A stretch of DNA of 64,000 nucleotides from Thecaphora thlaspeos. Taxonomy: Eukaryota > Basidiomycota > Ustilaginomycetes > Urocystidales > Glomosporiaceae. Position 1 is the stretch's first letter; each line of letters begins with the position of its first letter. The stretch lies in the NCBI GenBank assembly GCA_900291925.1, contig UWYS01000003.1, positions 744,001-808,000 of the forward strand, given 5' to 3'. Position numbers and translations under genes: made by a program. Shown piece after piece: positions 21,553-33,655 of this stretch. Under the pieces are notes generated by a model. That model searched no databases. It was not told where the DNA came from and saw only the letters and a list, made by a program, of their open reading frames with translations.

Positions 21553-23619
21553 TCATCGACGGGCCTTACCCTGCGCGTTTGTGACGCCCATCGCACGGCC
21601 TTCGTCGGTCCGCGTCGCCGTCAGCTTGGTGGCCGTGTCGTCGTCGTTATCGTCCTCCTTCTCCAACTCCTTCTCCCGCGCCTCGAACGACGCCTGCTGT
21701 CCCTCGAGGTCGGCCACCTCCTCCTTGTCCTCGGCAGGCTTGTCCGACTTCCGCTTGATGTTACGCCGCAGCGAGTAGCCCTTGACGCCGAGCACGGCCA
21801 GGAAGCCCGCTCCGGCAAGCGGCGCGAACAGGATCCACACCACCCGAAGGCCATCGGCGTAAGCGTTGATCACCTGCCGGCTCAGCTCCGGCGGCTGGAT
21901 ATGGACCAGACCCGTCAGGTCCTGGGCCCCGCCGCTCGACTCGATGGAGCGCATGTCAAAGTTGGGGATCCTCTGAAGGCGCTTCTTGCTCTCGGAGTTG
22001 AACAGCGCCCCCGAAATGACGATTCCCATGGTTCCCGCCAAGCTGCGGCTTAGCTGCATGGCCGCCGTGGTAGATGCCATTTCGTCAGCTGCCATGGCGG
22101 CCATGAGACCCACCAGCGGCGTCTGGAACAGGCAACCCAGCCCCAGTCCGGCTACGCCAATAAAGACCTCTTGTTCCACCTGCGATGACTGCGCGTCAAG
22201 CATTGTCATCAGGCTGTAGCCCACCACCATGATGGCCCAGCCGCACCACAGCGCCGGTCGGTAGGAGCGGGTGCGCGAGATATAGACGCCCGTCAGGCTC
22301 GACATCAGCGAGCTGATGAGCGAGAAAGGCAGCATGTAGATGCCCGACATCAAGGCCGACGCGCCAAAGACGGCCTGGAAGTAGACGGGGAGGTAGAAGG
22401 TGGCGCCAAAGAAGGGCAGCGAGTGAAGCGCCACCGAGACCAGGATGAGGGCCGTGGTGCGCGTCTTGAGCAGGCGCGGCGGCACGATCGGCTTGTGCGT
22501 CGTCTTGAATTCCCACGTCATGAAGGCGACCAGGATGACGAGCCCGACAACCAGCAAAGCGATCGTCTCAGCCGCCCCTCAGCCCTTTGTCTCGGCAGAG
22601 TTGAAGCCGACCAGGACCAGGACGACGCCAAGGATGACGAGCAGGAATCCGATGAAGTCAAACTCGCTGCACATCTGGCGGGCGCTCTTCTTGGGGCGTG
22701 GGTTGAGGTTGAGGAAGAAGAAGAGCATCGCAAAGGCGATTCCGCCGATGGGCAAGTTGATGAAGAAGCACCAACGCCATGCCCCGGGCGAAGCGTCGGC
22801 GAAGGCGCCGCCAAGCAGTGGTCCAACCACAGAGGCTACGCCCCACATCGCTCCCACCCAACCACTGTATTTGCCACGGTCCTCCAGCGAGCAGATGTCT
22901 CCTACAACAATGTTGGAGAGCGATATCACTCCTCCTCCTCCTATTCCTTGGATTCCTCGAGAGATGCAGAGCATGACCATGGACTGGGCCGCTCCGCACA
23001 GGGTGGAGCCCAAGAGGAACACGGTAATAGCGCCAAAGAGGAGCGGCTTGCGTCCGGTGAGGTCCGAAAGGCGACCGTAAAGCAGGATCATGGCCGTCGA
23101 GCAGAGAAGGTAGGCGCTGCCGACCCACGAGTAGGCGCCCGCGGAGCCGTGCAGTCGCTCCGAGATGGCGGGCAGGGCAGTCGAGACAATGGTCTGGTCG
23201 AGGGCGGCGAGGAAGACGACGAGCATCAGCGCCGGCATGACGAGGAGCATGTTGTTCCTTGGAAGCCACACTTCGTCCTGCTGCAGCCAGTGAGGCTTTT
23301 TCGCTCCATCGACGGACGCAGGCGTCTCGATGCCCGCCACGGTGGCCGGTGTAGCGGGAGAGTGGTCCGACGAGGTGGATGCAAGCTTGCCATGGTGGTT
23401 GTGGTGTTGGCTGACGTCAGCCTCTTCAATGCCGTCGCGGTCGCTTGTCGGGAGCGGGGTAGAAGAGGCGGTCGAAAACGTTTCTTGTGCTGGCAGCTGG
23501 GCTTGTACTGGTGTGATCTCGGAGCTGCCCGCGGCTATGGCAATGTTGGCGCTCGTTGGTGGCTGTTGGTGTTGCTGCTGCTGCACAGCAGAGTGCGAAG
23601 GCGCGGCGTCTGGGACCAT
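21553..23619 (-). pseudogene. DHA2-type MFS multidrug transporter with in-frame TGA
   Basis: This would be a 14-helix proton-coupled drug exporter of the plasma membrane. One uninterrupted frame of 689 codons runs from ATG 23619 to TGA 21553, broken by a TGA at 22579-22581 (codon 347). Before it are the acidic/Gln-rich N-terminus, [11 protein letters not shown] in helix 1, the [10 protein letters not shown] loop and the [11 protein letters not shown] motif C-type segment. After it come the remaining helices and a charged tail. The frame stays open and family-like on both sides (...SAETKG * GAAETIALLVVG). The stop falls where this family usually has Trp, so TGG to TGA is the simplest reading. 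No GT-AG intron can remove it. It may be a null allele, readthrough or a sequence error. It neighbours a truncated P450. Confidence 0.85.
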
Positions 23620-24322
23620 CGCGATGGCTGGCTGCCATGAAGAACTGCTTAGTGTTGGACTGGCGGGTGACGGTAATTTGGTCGCGAAAGGGTGAATGAG
23701 GGAGGGGTGCGGCGCCTAGCGGGCTACGGAGGGTCAAAGGAACAGTGGCGAGCATAGGACGCTATGGCACTGGGTGACGAGGAGCGAAAGGAGGGATGGA
23801 TGTAGAAACGAGGGAACGCCAAGGACATGAGGGCGCGGTGAAGGGGAGTCAGAGAAGTCGTGGTCCTCGCCATTCTAAGATTGCTCAGCACAGACCGTTG
23901 GGCATAGTTAGGAGAGGCGAGGGCGACAGGGAGAGGGTCTGTTGAGGTCAGCCGTCGGGCCAAGGGGGGGGGGGGGGGCAATAACGTTCGGCGAAGAGCG
24001 GCTCGCACGGCGGTGGCAAACTCTTTTGCTCTCCTGTCGGCAAGCTTGCAGCCGCTGCGGGGTCGGAAGGGCGGCCAGAAAGAAGGATCAGGCCAGGGCA
24101 AACGAAATACTCCATCCTAGACGCCGATCAGCTCAACAGCAGGCAGGCACGGGGCGGATGAGTCAAGAGCAGAGTACTGGTAAGAGCGTCGACTTGTCGA
24201 CGCGGCAGGCACGCAGACGAACGACGTGCGCAAACTGGCATTTTCGCCGCTCGCAACGCCGCGCCGCTAGGCGGCTCAGTCGGCCATTACGCTAGTTACG
24301 CCGCGGCGGCCAGGCTCTTGAT
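23620..24322. other. Gene-free stretch between MFS and P450 genes, with a G15 run
   Basis: Both flanking genes start here (divergent). A run of 15 G is at 23964-23978. I looked for the missing P450 N-terminal exons here and found none: no hydrophobic anchor, no proline hinge, and a TAG in the P450 frame at 24293-24295. Confidence 0.6.
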
Positions 24323-25784
24323 ATGATGACCGCCCGCCCCGTGGGTCCTGTCGCAGCGACGTTGCCTCCACGACATCGGAGATCGACGGCCCCGTACGAC
24401 GGAAACTTCCCTCACTTCCCTCCCCGACACACCTCGTTCACTACCGGCCGGCTGTTGGCCCACTCGACGTGGATGCCCTACGGCGACAAGTGGCGTCTGT
24501 TCCGCAAGGCGATGCACGGAGCACTACACGATGGCACCGCGAAAACGTACCAGCCGATCCAGGAGAATGAGGCCCGCACCGCCGTACTGACCCTAGGCAA
24601 CCTCTCCGAAGGGGCAGATTTCCAGCCTGTGAACCGATACGCCGCCAGCGTCATCATGCAAGTGACGTACGACTACGAGACCACCTCGCTCGACGATCCG
24701 CTCATCCAGGCGGTCAAGGCGCGCGGCGAGGCATTGGGACGGTGCCTCCAGCCCGGCGTGAGCGTGCTCGATAGGTACCCGTTCCTCGAACACCTCCCCA
24801 CCGTCGTCAATCCGTGGAAGCGAGAAGGCCTGCGCCTACGCAAGCTCGAGCAGGACCTCTTCCTCGGCGAAGTCTTCAAGGTGTGCGACCGGATGAAGAG
24901 GGGCGCGTGCGCTCCCTGCTTTACATCCAAGATGTGGGAGCGACAGGCCGAACTCGGCCTCACCGATCGAGATCTGGCCGGCATGTGTGGATCTTTGGTA
25001 AGTCCGCACACCGCATCATAGCGGCATGCACCATGGACAGCCTGAACTTACCGTCATGTTTGCCTTTTCTTCGCGACAGTTTGGCGCCGGGAGTGATACT
25101 ACTGCCAATGCACTGAGCGTGTTCATCTTGGCCATCTGCCGCTACCCCGCCGTGCTGGCGAAGCTGCAGGAAGAGGTGGACAGAGTGGTCGGTACGGAGC
25201 GGGTGCCAACGTTCGACGACCTCCCCTCGCTGCCTCACGTCCGCGCGACGGTGCAAGAGGTGCTACGCTGGCGTCCGATCAGCGCTGGCGGATTCGCGCA
25301 CACCCTCACGACAGACGTCGAGTACAAGGTCTACCTCTTTCCGAAAGGCTCCTCTGTCGTCGGTCCACACTGGAGCGTGTCGAGGGACGAAACGGAATAT
25401 CACGACCACGATCTCTTCCAGCCCGAACGATTCCTCTCTGACGACGAAACGGCGACAAAGGGAACGTGGTTCACGCCGGTACGTGGTAGCGTTGCGTTCG
25501 GATACGGTCGACGTGTCTGTCCCGGTCTGGCCGTCGCGATGCACAGTCTTGACATCAACGTAGCTATGATGGCCTGGGCGCTCGACATCAAGCATCCGCA
25601 AGAGCAGCCCGAAGAGGTGAATACGTTGGCGTTCACCTCGGCCGTTAATTGCTGTCCCCTTCCCTTTGCTGCGTCGTTTAGCTGCAGGAACGAGGCGAGG
25701 AAGAAGGTAGTAGAACTAGAAAACGTCGCCGCAGGGACGGGCGAGGTCGAGAGGCTGGCTGCTAAGGCAACAACAGGGAAGTAG
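24323..25784 (+). CDS. Cytochrome P450, N-terminally truncated (probable pseudogene)
   Basis: P450s are haem monooxygenases, usually anchored in the ER. Exons 24323-24997 and 25080-25784 join in phase to about 460 aa. Visible are the C-helix WMPYGDKWRLFRKAMH, the I-helix oxygen-binding FGAGSDTT (just after the intron), the K-helix EVLR, and the haem loop FGYGRRVCPG with Cys372. Missing are the membrane anchor, the proline hinge and roughly the first 90-100 residues of the A-B region; the frame has a stop 30 bases upstream of the first ATG. The C-terminal part is complete. Either the 5' end was lost or a highly diverged first exon escaped me. With the damaged MFS transporter it looks like a decaying accessory or secondary-metabolism pair (inference). 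Confidence 0.75.
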
Positions 25785-25970
25785 GCGTCTCGTTTGACGG
25801 TAGCGTTTGTTAAGGTTGTTCAATGATCGACACGCTCTCCAAAACACACCCCGTTTTCGCACAAGCAAGGAGGAGACATGAGGGAGCGGTGGTCTCGCTC
25901 TGTGCATCATTGCTGGTGTGTGTCCAAAGGTCGTTGCTATTCCGTGCTTTGTGGTGCTTTCGATCTCGAT

Positions 25971-27515
<1,545 letters not shown>

Positions 27516-27993
27516 GTCGGCAGGTAGATGTGTGTGGTGGCAGCGAGTGGGATGACGACGAGACGAAGGTGAGGCAAAGGACGACGCGGCGCCTGAAGAA
27601 AGTGCCGCTGCCTTTTGCGCCCGTCTTGACACCGACAACGGCCCGCTTTCCGTGCCGGCGCGCTGCCTTGTCGGTGCCTCCATACCGGCCGACGTCTCCG
27701 CCTCGACGGCAAGGATGTCGCAAGACAGCCAATCAACCACCGCTTGCACTCAGACCTACCACAAGCACACGCCGTCCTTCTCCCGCTCTAGGCGCCGCAG
27801 TCGGTCGCAGTCGGCCGTACACAATGCTCCCGATCATGCGAGCGGGCCATCCCCTGTCGGCATCCCGATCTCAAGAATGGGAAGCTGTGGCGCGAGCAAG
27901 CGGCCACCAGCGATACCAATACAGGCAAGCAAACGCTCTCGACGGTCACCGCCACACCGTCCCGAGAGCCAACACAGCGCCGCCAACACTGTG
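27516..27993. other. Gene-free stretch, HEM2 promoter and RPC31 3' side
   Basis: 478 bases lie between the HEM2 start and the RPC31 stop, both genes being on the minus strand. No supported coding exon or repeat is seen. It should hold the HEM2 promoter. Confidence 0.55.
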
Positions 27994-29114
27994 CTAGTCG
28001 TACTGCGCCTCGCCGCCCTCGTCGTCGCCACCGTCATCGTCTTCGCCGTTTTCAAAGTAGTTTTCGGCGTAGTCGTCGTCCTCCTCGTCCTCGTAGTCCC
28101 CGAGATCTTCCGGCTCCGACGATCCGTCGCCGCGCTCGTCGCCATCGCCCTGGCAGCGTCACCGTCCAAGGTAGCGAGGAACAGCAGTCAGATGGAATGC
28201 AGAGGGTCCAAGACGAGCGGCCTCGCTGCTCGAAGCTATAGCGTTTTCCCGCACTCACCCCTTGGCCATCTTCGAGATCGAGATTGTCCCAGTTGATCTT
28301 TCGCTTCCTTTTCTTGTTCGCTGCGGCATCGAAAGAAGCACCAACGGCCGACGACAAGGAGTCAGCCAATAGCACAGGACCAGACGATGACCTGGCACGT
28401 CGGCACAGCGTCACACATGCCGCCTTTGCCCCTCTTTCCTTCCTCACCTTTGAGTTCTTCGCGCTTCGTTTCGCCTTCCATAAAGGAGCTCCAAAGCCCC
28501 TTTGGGAAGACTTCCTCCTGCATCCTGATCGTCTTGAGCGAGGGCGCCTCTCGCGCCTCTGGTCGGTACTTGTCTGTGAATCTCGTCAGGTCGGCTGCGA
28601 AGGGTGGGAGACGCTTCAATCCGGGTCAGTGCTAAGCAACGAGTGCGCGGGTGTGTGACGCTCGTTGAGCGTAGCGCCGAGACTAAACTAACCTTGCTTG
28701 CGTTCCTCCATGACGGGCCAGTATGGAGAGTAGCGCTGTTCCTCGAGGTAGCGTAGCTGGTAGGTGGCCGCCTTGAGCTCCTTTCCGTCGGGCTTTTCCA
28801 TCTTGGGCATCGATGTAAGGGTCTGCGGGGAGTCCAAGGGGGGCCGAAAGAGAGGGAGAAAGAAGGCGTGTGCGAAGCGAGGAAGGTCGAAAGCGTCAGC
28901 AGCGGACGGACGCAGAGTACAATACGTGTTCTCGAGGGCGGGGTGAAGGGATACTGACGGGATATAGCTTGGAGGGTGTCTTGTCCAGCTGCCCTAGCTC
29001 CTGGAAGCTGAGGCCTAGTGGTGGACCAGTGGAAGGACCACCGCCTCTACCGCCTCCCCGCCCGAAGCCGCCGCGGCCACCTCCCCTACCACCACCTCCT
29101 CCTCTGCCCGACAT
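27994..29114 (-). CDS. RPC31: RNA polymerase III subunit Rpc31-like
   Basis: C31 belongs to the Pol III subcomplex needed for initiation on tRNA and 5S genes. Five exons join in phase: 29114-28959, 28822-28693, 28594-28448, 28320-28259, 28149-27994 (216 aa). The N-terminus is an RG/GG-rich stretch, then SFQELGQLDKTPSKLYP, which is characteristic of the family. Next come a conserved central part (LRYLEEQRYSPYW..., FTDKYRP) and a basic KKRKRKINWDNL motif. The C-terminus is strongly acidic with ENYFENGEDDD. This order (Gly/Arg-rich, conserved block, acidic tail) is that of Rpc31/POLR3G. Exon 3 uses a CGCAG acceptor chosen because it is the only one keeping the frame. Confidence 0.88.
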
Positions 29115-29653
29115 GACTACAAGGCTGGAAGAGCAGCGGGCGAGCGGGCGGGCGTCGGAACGTGTTTGCGGCTCGAGGTCGGGCGAAGGTTAAACGTCGT
29201 GCGAGGTGGAAAGAGTGGGTCACTGAGCTGCGGTCTTCTGTGCTGGACTGTCCGGTGGAGAGCTGGCGCGGGGGTATGTTGAGGGAGCGCTGTGATCGCT
29301 TTGGCTGGATGGCGATGTAGGATGATGACGAGGCAGCGGCTGAGCGCGAGCGCACACGGCAAACCCCAAGAAAAGGAAAACGTAACGGCAGCTGTTCGCC
29401 TCGCGCTGTCCGTGTGCCGAAAAAAACAAAAACAAAAACAGAGAAGCACCGAGCAAGCGTCGGATGACGGAAGTGGCGCGTAGCTCTGGATGCCATCATG
29501 CGTGGCGCGTGCGCTTCTGCACGCCAGCTGTGACTCGCACTCGGCCTCGGCGTCTTTTCCCTCGATTTCTTCCAGAGCCAAGGCACAGCGCCACCCTGTC
29601 CCTCACCTTCCCGCCACCACCACCACCACCACCACTACCACCACACCGCATCC
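29115..29653. promoter_or_regulatory. Divergent promoter region, RPC31 / HOM6
   Basis: 539 bases lie between two divergent starts. An A-rich run (AAAAAC units) lies at about 29419-29441 and a CCA trinucleotide run at about 29612-29645, immediately before the HOM6 ATG. No additional gene is seen. Confidence 0.55.
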
Positions 29654-30898
29654 ATGTCCTCCGCACAGGGAATCAATGTAGCCATCATCGGCGTCGGCCT
29701 CGTCGGCACCTCGGTCATCTCGCAGCTCACCACGATCCCCTCGCTCGCCTCGAGGCTCCACATCGTCGCCCTGCAGAACAGCAAAAAGACGCTCCTCAGC
29801 ACCCCCGCCTCGCCCATCTCCCTCGCTCCCCCCGTAGACTGGAAGCAGCTCCTTTCCAACAGCACCACCTCCGCCCTCGCACTCCCCGACCTTGTCCTCG
29901 AGCTCCAGAAGATCACCAACCACTCCGGCCGTCACACGGCCGTCGTCGACAACACCTCCGACCAGACCGTCGCCCAGTTCTACCCCGAGTTCCTCAAGGC
30001 CGGCCTGAGCGTCGTCACGCCCAACAAAAAGGCCTTCTCCGCATCCCTCGACCTGTACAACCAGATCAAGCAGGCCAATACCAACGAACAGGCCGGCAGC
30101 CAGGGCCCGCTCGTCTACCAGGAGAGCACCGTCGGCGCCGGTCTCCCCATCATCGGCACTCTCAACGACCTCATTTACACCGGCGATCAGATCACAAAGA
30201 TCGAGGGCGTATTCAGCGGCACTCTCAGCTACATCTTCAACGAGTTCAGCACGCCCAAGGGTGGAGATGCAAAGTTCTCCGAGATCGTCAAGGTCGCCAA
30301 GGACAATGGATACACTGTCAGTTGAGCGGGCGGCTGTCATCGCGACGGCACCGCTTCCCCTGGAGTCGCGACCGTGCTGACCGATGTGACTTGACCACCG
30401 CTCTGCCGCCCATAATAGGAGCCCCACCCGGACGACGACCTCAACGGCTCGGATGTCGCACGCAAACTTGCCATCCTCTCGCGCCTGATCCCTTCGCTCT
30501 CCACCTCGCTGCCTCAGGGCTACCTCTCGGTGCCCACGCACTCGCTCACCCCCGCACCTCTGGCCGACATCAAGTCGGGCGACGAATACGTCCAGCGTCT
30601 TCCCGAGTTTGACGGCGACTACAGCGCGCTCAACAAGCAGGCGGCCGACAACAACTCGGTCCTCCGCTACGTCGGCGTCATTGACGTCCAAAAGGGCGAG
30701 ATCAAGGCCAGCCTCGAAACGTACCCGGCCTCGCATCCGTTTGCCTCGTCCCTGAGCGGATCGGACAACATCGTCGCCTTCCACACCAGGAGGTACAGCG
30801 CTAGGCCCCTCATCGTCCAGGGCGCCGGTGCCGGTGCAGACGTCACCGCCATGGGCGTCGTCGCGGATCTCATCCGTGTCGCAGAGAGGAGGGGTTAG
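29654..30898 (+). CDS. HOM6: Homoserine dehydrogenase
   Basis: This enzyme reduces aspartate semialdehyde to homoserine in the threonine and methionine pathway. Exons 29654-30316 and 30419-30898 join in phase to 380 aa, typical of the monofunctional fungal enzyme. The dinucleotide-binding GVGLVG is at residues 13-18. The VDNTSDQTVAQFYPEFL, VVTPNKKAFS and ESTVGAGLPIIGTL blocks are family signatures, followed by IEGVFSGTLSYIFNEF with the catalytic region and, after the intron, EPHPDDDLNGSDVARK with the conserved Asp and Lys. The C-terminal GAGAGADVTAMGVVADLI is also diagnostic. The intron sits at the usual place before EPHP. Confidence 0.96.
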
Positions 30899-31033
30899 GA
30901 GAGCTGGATTTTGTCTCCCTCCAATCACAGACGACGAAAACGAGTGCAATGCACGTCTTTCGATGAAGCGTCGCAAAAGGAAACGAAGGCGTGCGTGCTG
31001 CTGTACGACGGCTCGAGTTGAGACGGACAACCT

Positions 31034-33264
31034 CTAGTCGAACGTGATCTTCTTGCCGGCCGGCTTGATGCTTGCGGCGAGCTCCTTTTGTTTCTGCTTA
31101 GCGACCCAACTGGGATGCAGCTCTTCCTTACTGTGACTACCAGCTTTCGTCTCCTTGACCTTCGCTGCTGCTGCTGCTGCTGCCGCTTGCGTAGGTTGGA
31201 ATGTCTGTTGCTGCGGTAAAGGAGCCCAAGCGGCCGCGGGGGGACGTGGTGAGGACGATGGTGGTGGTCGAGAAGAAGGAGCTGCAGAGGGGTAAGGCTT
31301 CGAGCCGCCACGAGATCGTCGGTTGTCGATGCCACCTTCGAGGCGCGGTGCACTCTTCTCCTGCGAAGGTAGAGCGGATCGTCGTTGGGCGCTCCACCCT
31401 TTGCCCTGAGATCCTTCGCCGTACACTGGTCGCGTAGATCCTTCCGTGCCGGCTGCTGGGGCCCGTCTCTCCGTCTTGCGCTTTTCCTTCTGCATGATCT
31501 TGATGTGGTTGGCGTTGCGACCGTATTTCTTCTCGTACAGGCTAGTGTGTCGGCGATGATACGGGAAGAGGGTAGAGTCGGTACGGGAAAAGGGTAGAGT
31601 CAGCACGAGGATCTGCTTCAGACGTCGAGCGGACGGAGACCAAGCCGACTGCTCACGCTTTACGGGCACGCTGACCCATCCGATTCTTGACTTCGCGCTT
31701 CTTCTTGCCGCTTTTGATCTCTTCGATGTCGCAATCGGCGATATTGGCGTCGCCATCGCTCCAATCGTCGTCGCTTCGTCCTCCAATGAAGCCCGTCGAC
31801 AAAGAAGGCAGGAAAGTGAGCGACGACGAGCTCTTGCCCTTCGAGGTCTTGCTCTTCTTCTTCTTCTGTGGCGCGGCGTCTGAGTCGTCTGAGTCGTTGT
31901 CCGAATCGTCTTCGTCGTCGCTGTCGGCGAAATCGGCGTCCGAGTCCTCTTCCGAGTCGGAGTCGTCTTCGTCGTCCGTGAGGATCTCTCCTTCGCTGGC
32001 CGGCACTTCGTCCGATCCGGACTCGGATGCCGAGAGCGAGTCGGATCGCTGACGTTTCCGCTTGCTGCTAGTTGCTTTGCCGCCCTTGCCTCCTTTCCCT
32101 TCGTCCTCCTCGTCCTCGTCCTCCTCCGAGTCTGAGCCGAGCATGCCGTCCCACTGCGAGAGGTCGCCGAGCGCCGCGATCCGCTCGCGACCCAGTCGCT
32201 CGAGCTCTTCCTCGTCGTCCTCATCGTCATCCTCGACATCGACGGCGCTGTCTGAGTCCTCGTCTGCCTCGTCTTCGCTGCCCGACCAGTCTTGCCCCTT
32301 TGCCACTACTTCCTCCTTCTCCTTACCCTTGGTTGCCTTGACCTCCGGCTGGTCCTTGGCAAGCTTCGCCTTTGACGTCACTTCTTCCTGCAAACCAGCT
32401 AAGACTTTGAGCGCCATCACCCTGTGAGCCACCTCGTCGGCGAGCTTCTTTGAGCTGACGAGCATGGCAACGACCTTTTCGTAAACCTTGTCGGCGGCAC
32501 CTGCCTTCGCGGCCTTGCTCTGCTTGCTGTCCACCAATAGGGGTTCGGTTCTGACGAGCGCGGCGAACGGGAAGTCCTTATCCACGGCATCTTCGGCCGC
32601 CTGCTGCGCACTGGGACGGGGCAGGAGCTTGTTCTTGGTCATCTTTGCGAGTAGAGTCCGCTTGGCTAGGTCGTGCGGGTCGGTCTGCTTGAGGGCGTCG
32701 ATCTCGGCCTGCAGCTCCTCGACCGATTGCCCCTTCGCGTTGGGCTTGCGGGTCTGTTTGACCTTCTTGACTAGCCGCTGCAGCTCGAACGCCTTGGCGA
32801 TTTTGGCTGCGGCTCTGATCGACTTGACGCTCTGGTGCTGCAAGATGGATAGAAAACGGCCAGAAACGGGTCAGGCGAGCGTCTTCCGGTGACTGGTCGG
32901 GTCGGAAAGAGATGTCAAAACGCACAAGCTTACTCCTAGCCTTGACAGCGTCGAACGGCGGCCGACCAACAGCCTCCTCCACCTCGTCCTCGGAGTCGGT
33001 AGCGTTGTCCTCCTCTCCTTCCTCTTCCCCACTATCAGGTTCTCCCATAGGCTCGTCTCCAGCCTCGTCGTCCTCGCTCTCTAGCTCCGAGTGAGCTTCT
33101 TCACATTCGCTGCTGCTGCTGCTGCCGGTGGTGGACGAGGAGGTTGAAGGGCTCGCGCTTCCGCGGGAAGAGAACAAGGAGGTTGGCTCGGCAGCAGGCG
33201 CCTTGATGGCGGCTCCTTCGTTGTCCTTGGCCGCAGGATGTGTGAGCTTCTGTCGTTTGGCCAT
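31034..33264 (-). CDS. BUD22/SRFBP1-like ribosome biogenesis protein
   Basis: Bud22-family proteins are nucleolar and help early 40S subunit (18S rRNA) processing. Exons 33264-32926, 32837-31657 and 31541-31034 join in phase to 675 aa. The N-terminal third is basic then acidic. Exon 2 begins in a predicted coiled coil (HQSVKSIRAAAKIAKAFELQ, a family-like block) and then has long Asp/Glu/Ser tracts. The diagnostic C-terminal region is split by intron 2: NRMGQRARKALYEKKYGRNA, then a disordered part, and the ending LHPSWVAKQKQK...IKPAGKKITFD. The acidic tracts are encoded by near-repetitive codons but stay open. Confidence 0.88.
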
Positions 33265-33655
33265 TCTGATGGCTTCGTGAAGGTGGCGGACGGTCGTGCC
33301 GAGGTGGATTGTGCGAGGTGGATGGTGACGAGCTGAGGCAAAAGGTGCCATTGAGGCCAGGGTCCAAAGACACGCACGCGCGCCGCAGTGTTCCCGGGTC
33401 TCGGATGTTGGCCACGCTCCACGGTGGGAAGTAAAGCGGGATAACAACACGGCCGAGAGTCGGCAACACGGGAAATGGCCGGTCCGGAGGTGCGGCCAAA
33501 GCGCGGGTTCCCTTGGCACCCTACCTGCTACCATCTCCTCGACCATCCCATGTCGCCATCCACCTCTCCTCTTGTCCTTCCATAGCCGGACTCGTACCGC
33601 TTCCCGCTCCTGCCACTTCTCCTCCACTTCCCGCTACTCCTCCACCCCTAGATCG
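33265..33655. promoter_or_regulatory. Divergent promoter region, BUD22-like / mitochondrial carrier
   Basis: 391 bases lie between divergent starts. A short upstream reading frame (ATG 33550, 11 codons, TAG) precedes the carrier ATG and could affect its translation. No other gene is seen. Confidence 0.5.

Noticed and set aside
22560..22600. Intron that would remove the TGA from the MFS gene
   Set aside because: No GT-AG pair spans it without deleting conserved transporter residues; the only candidate would be about 34 nt.
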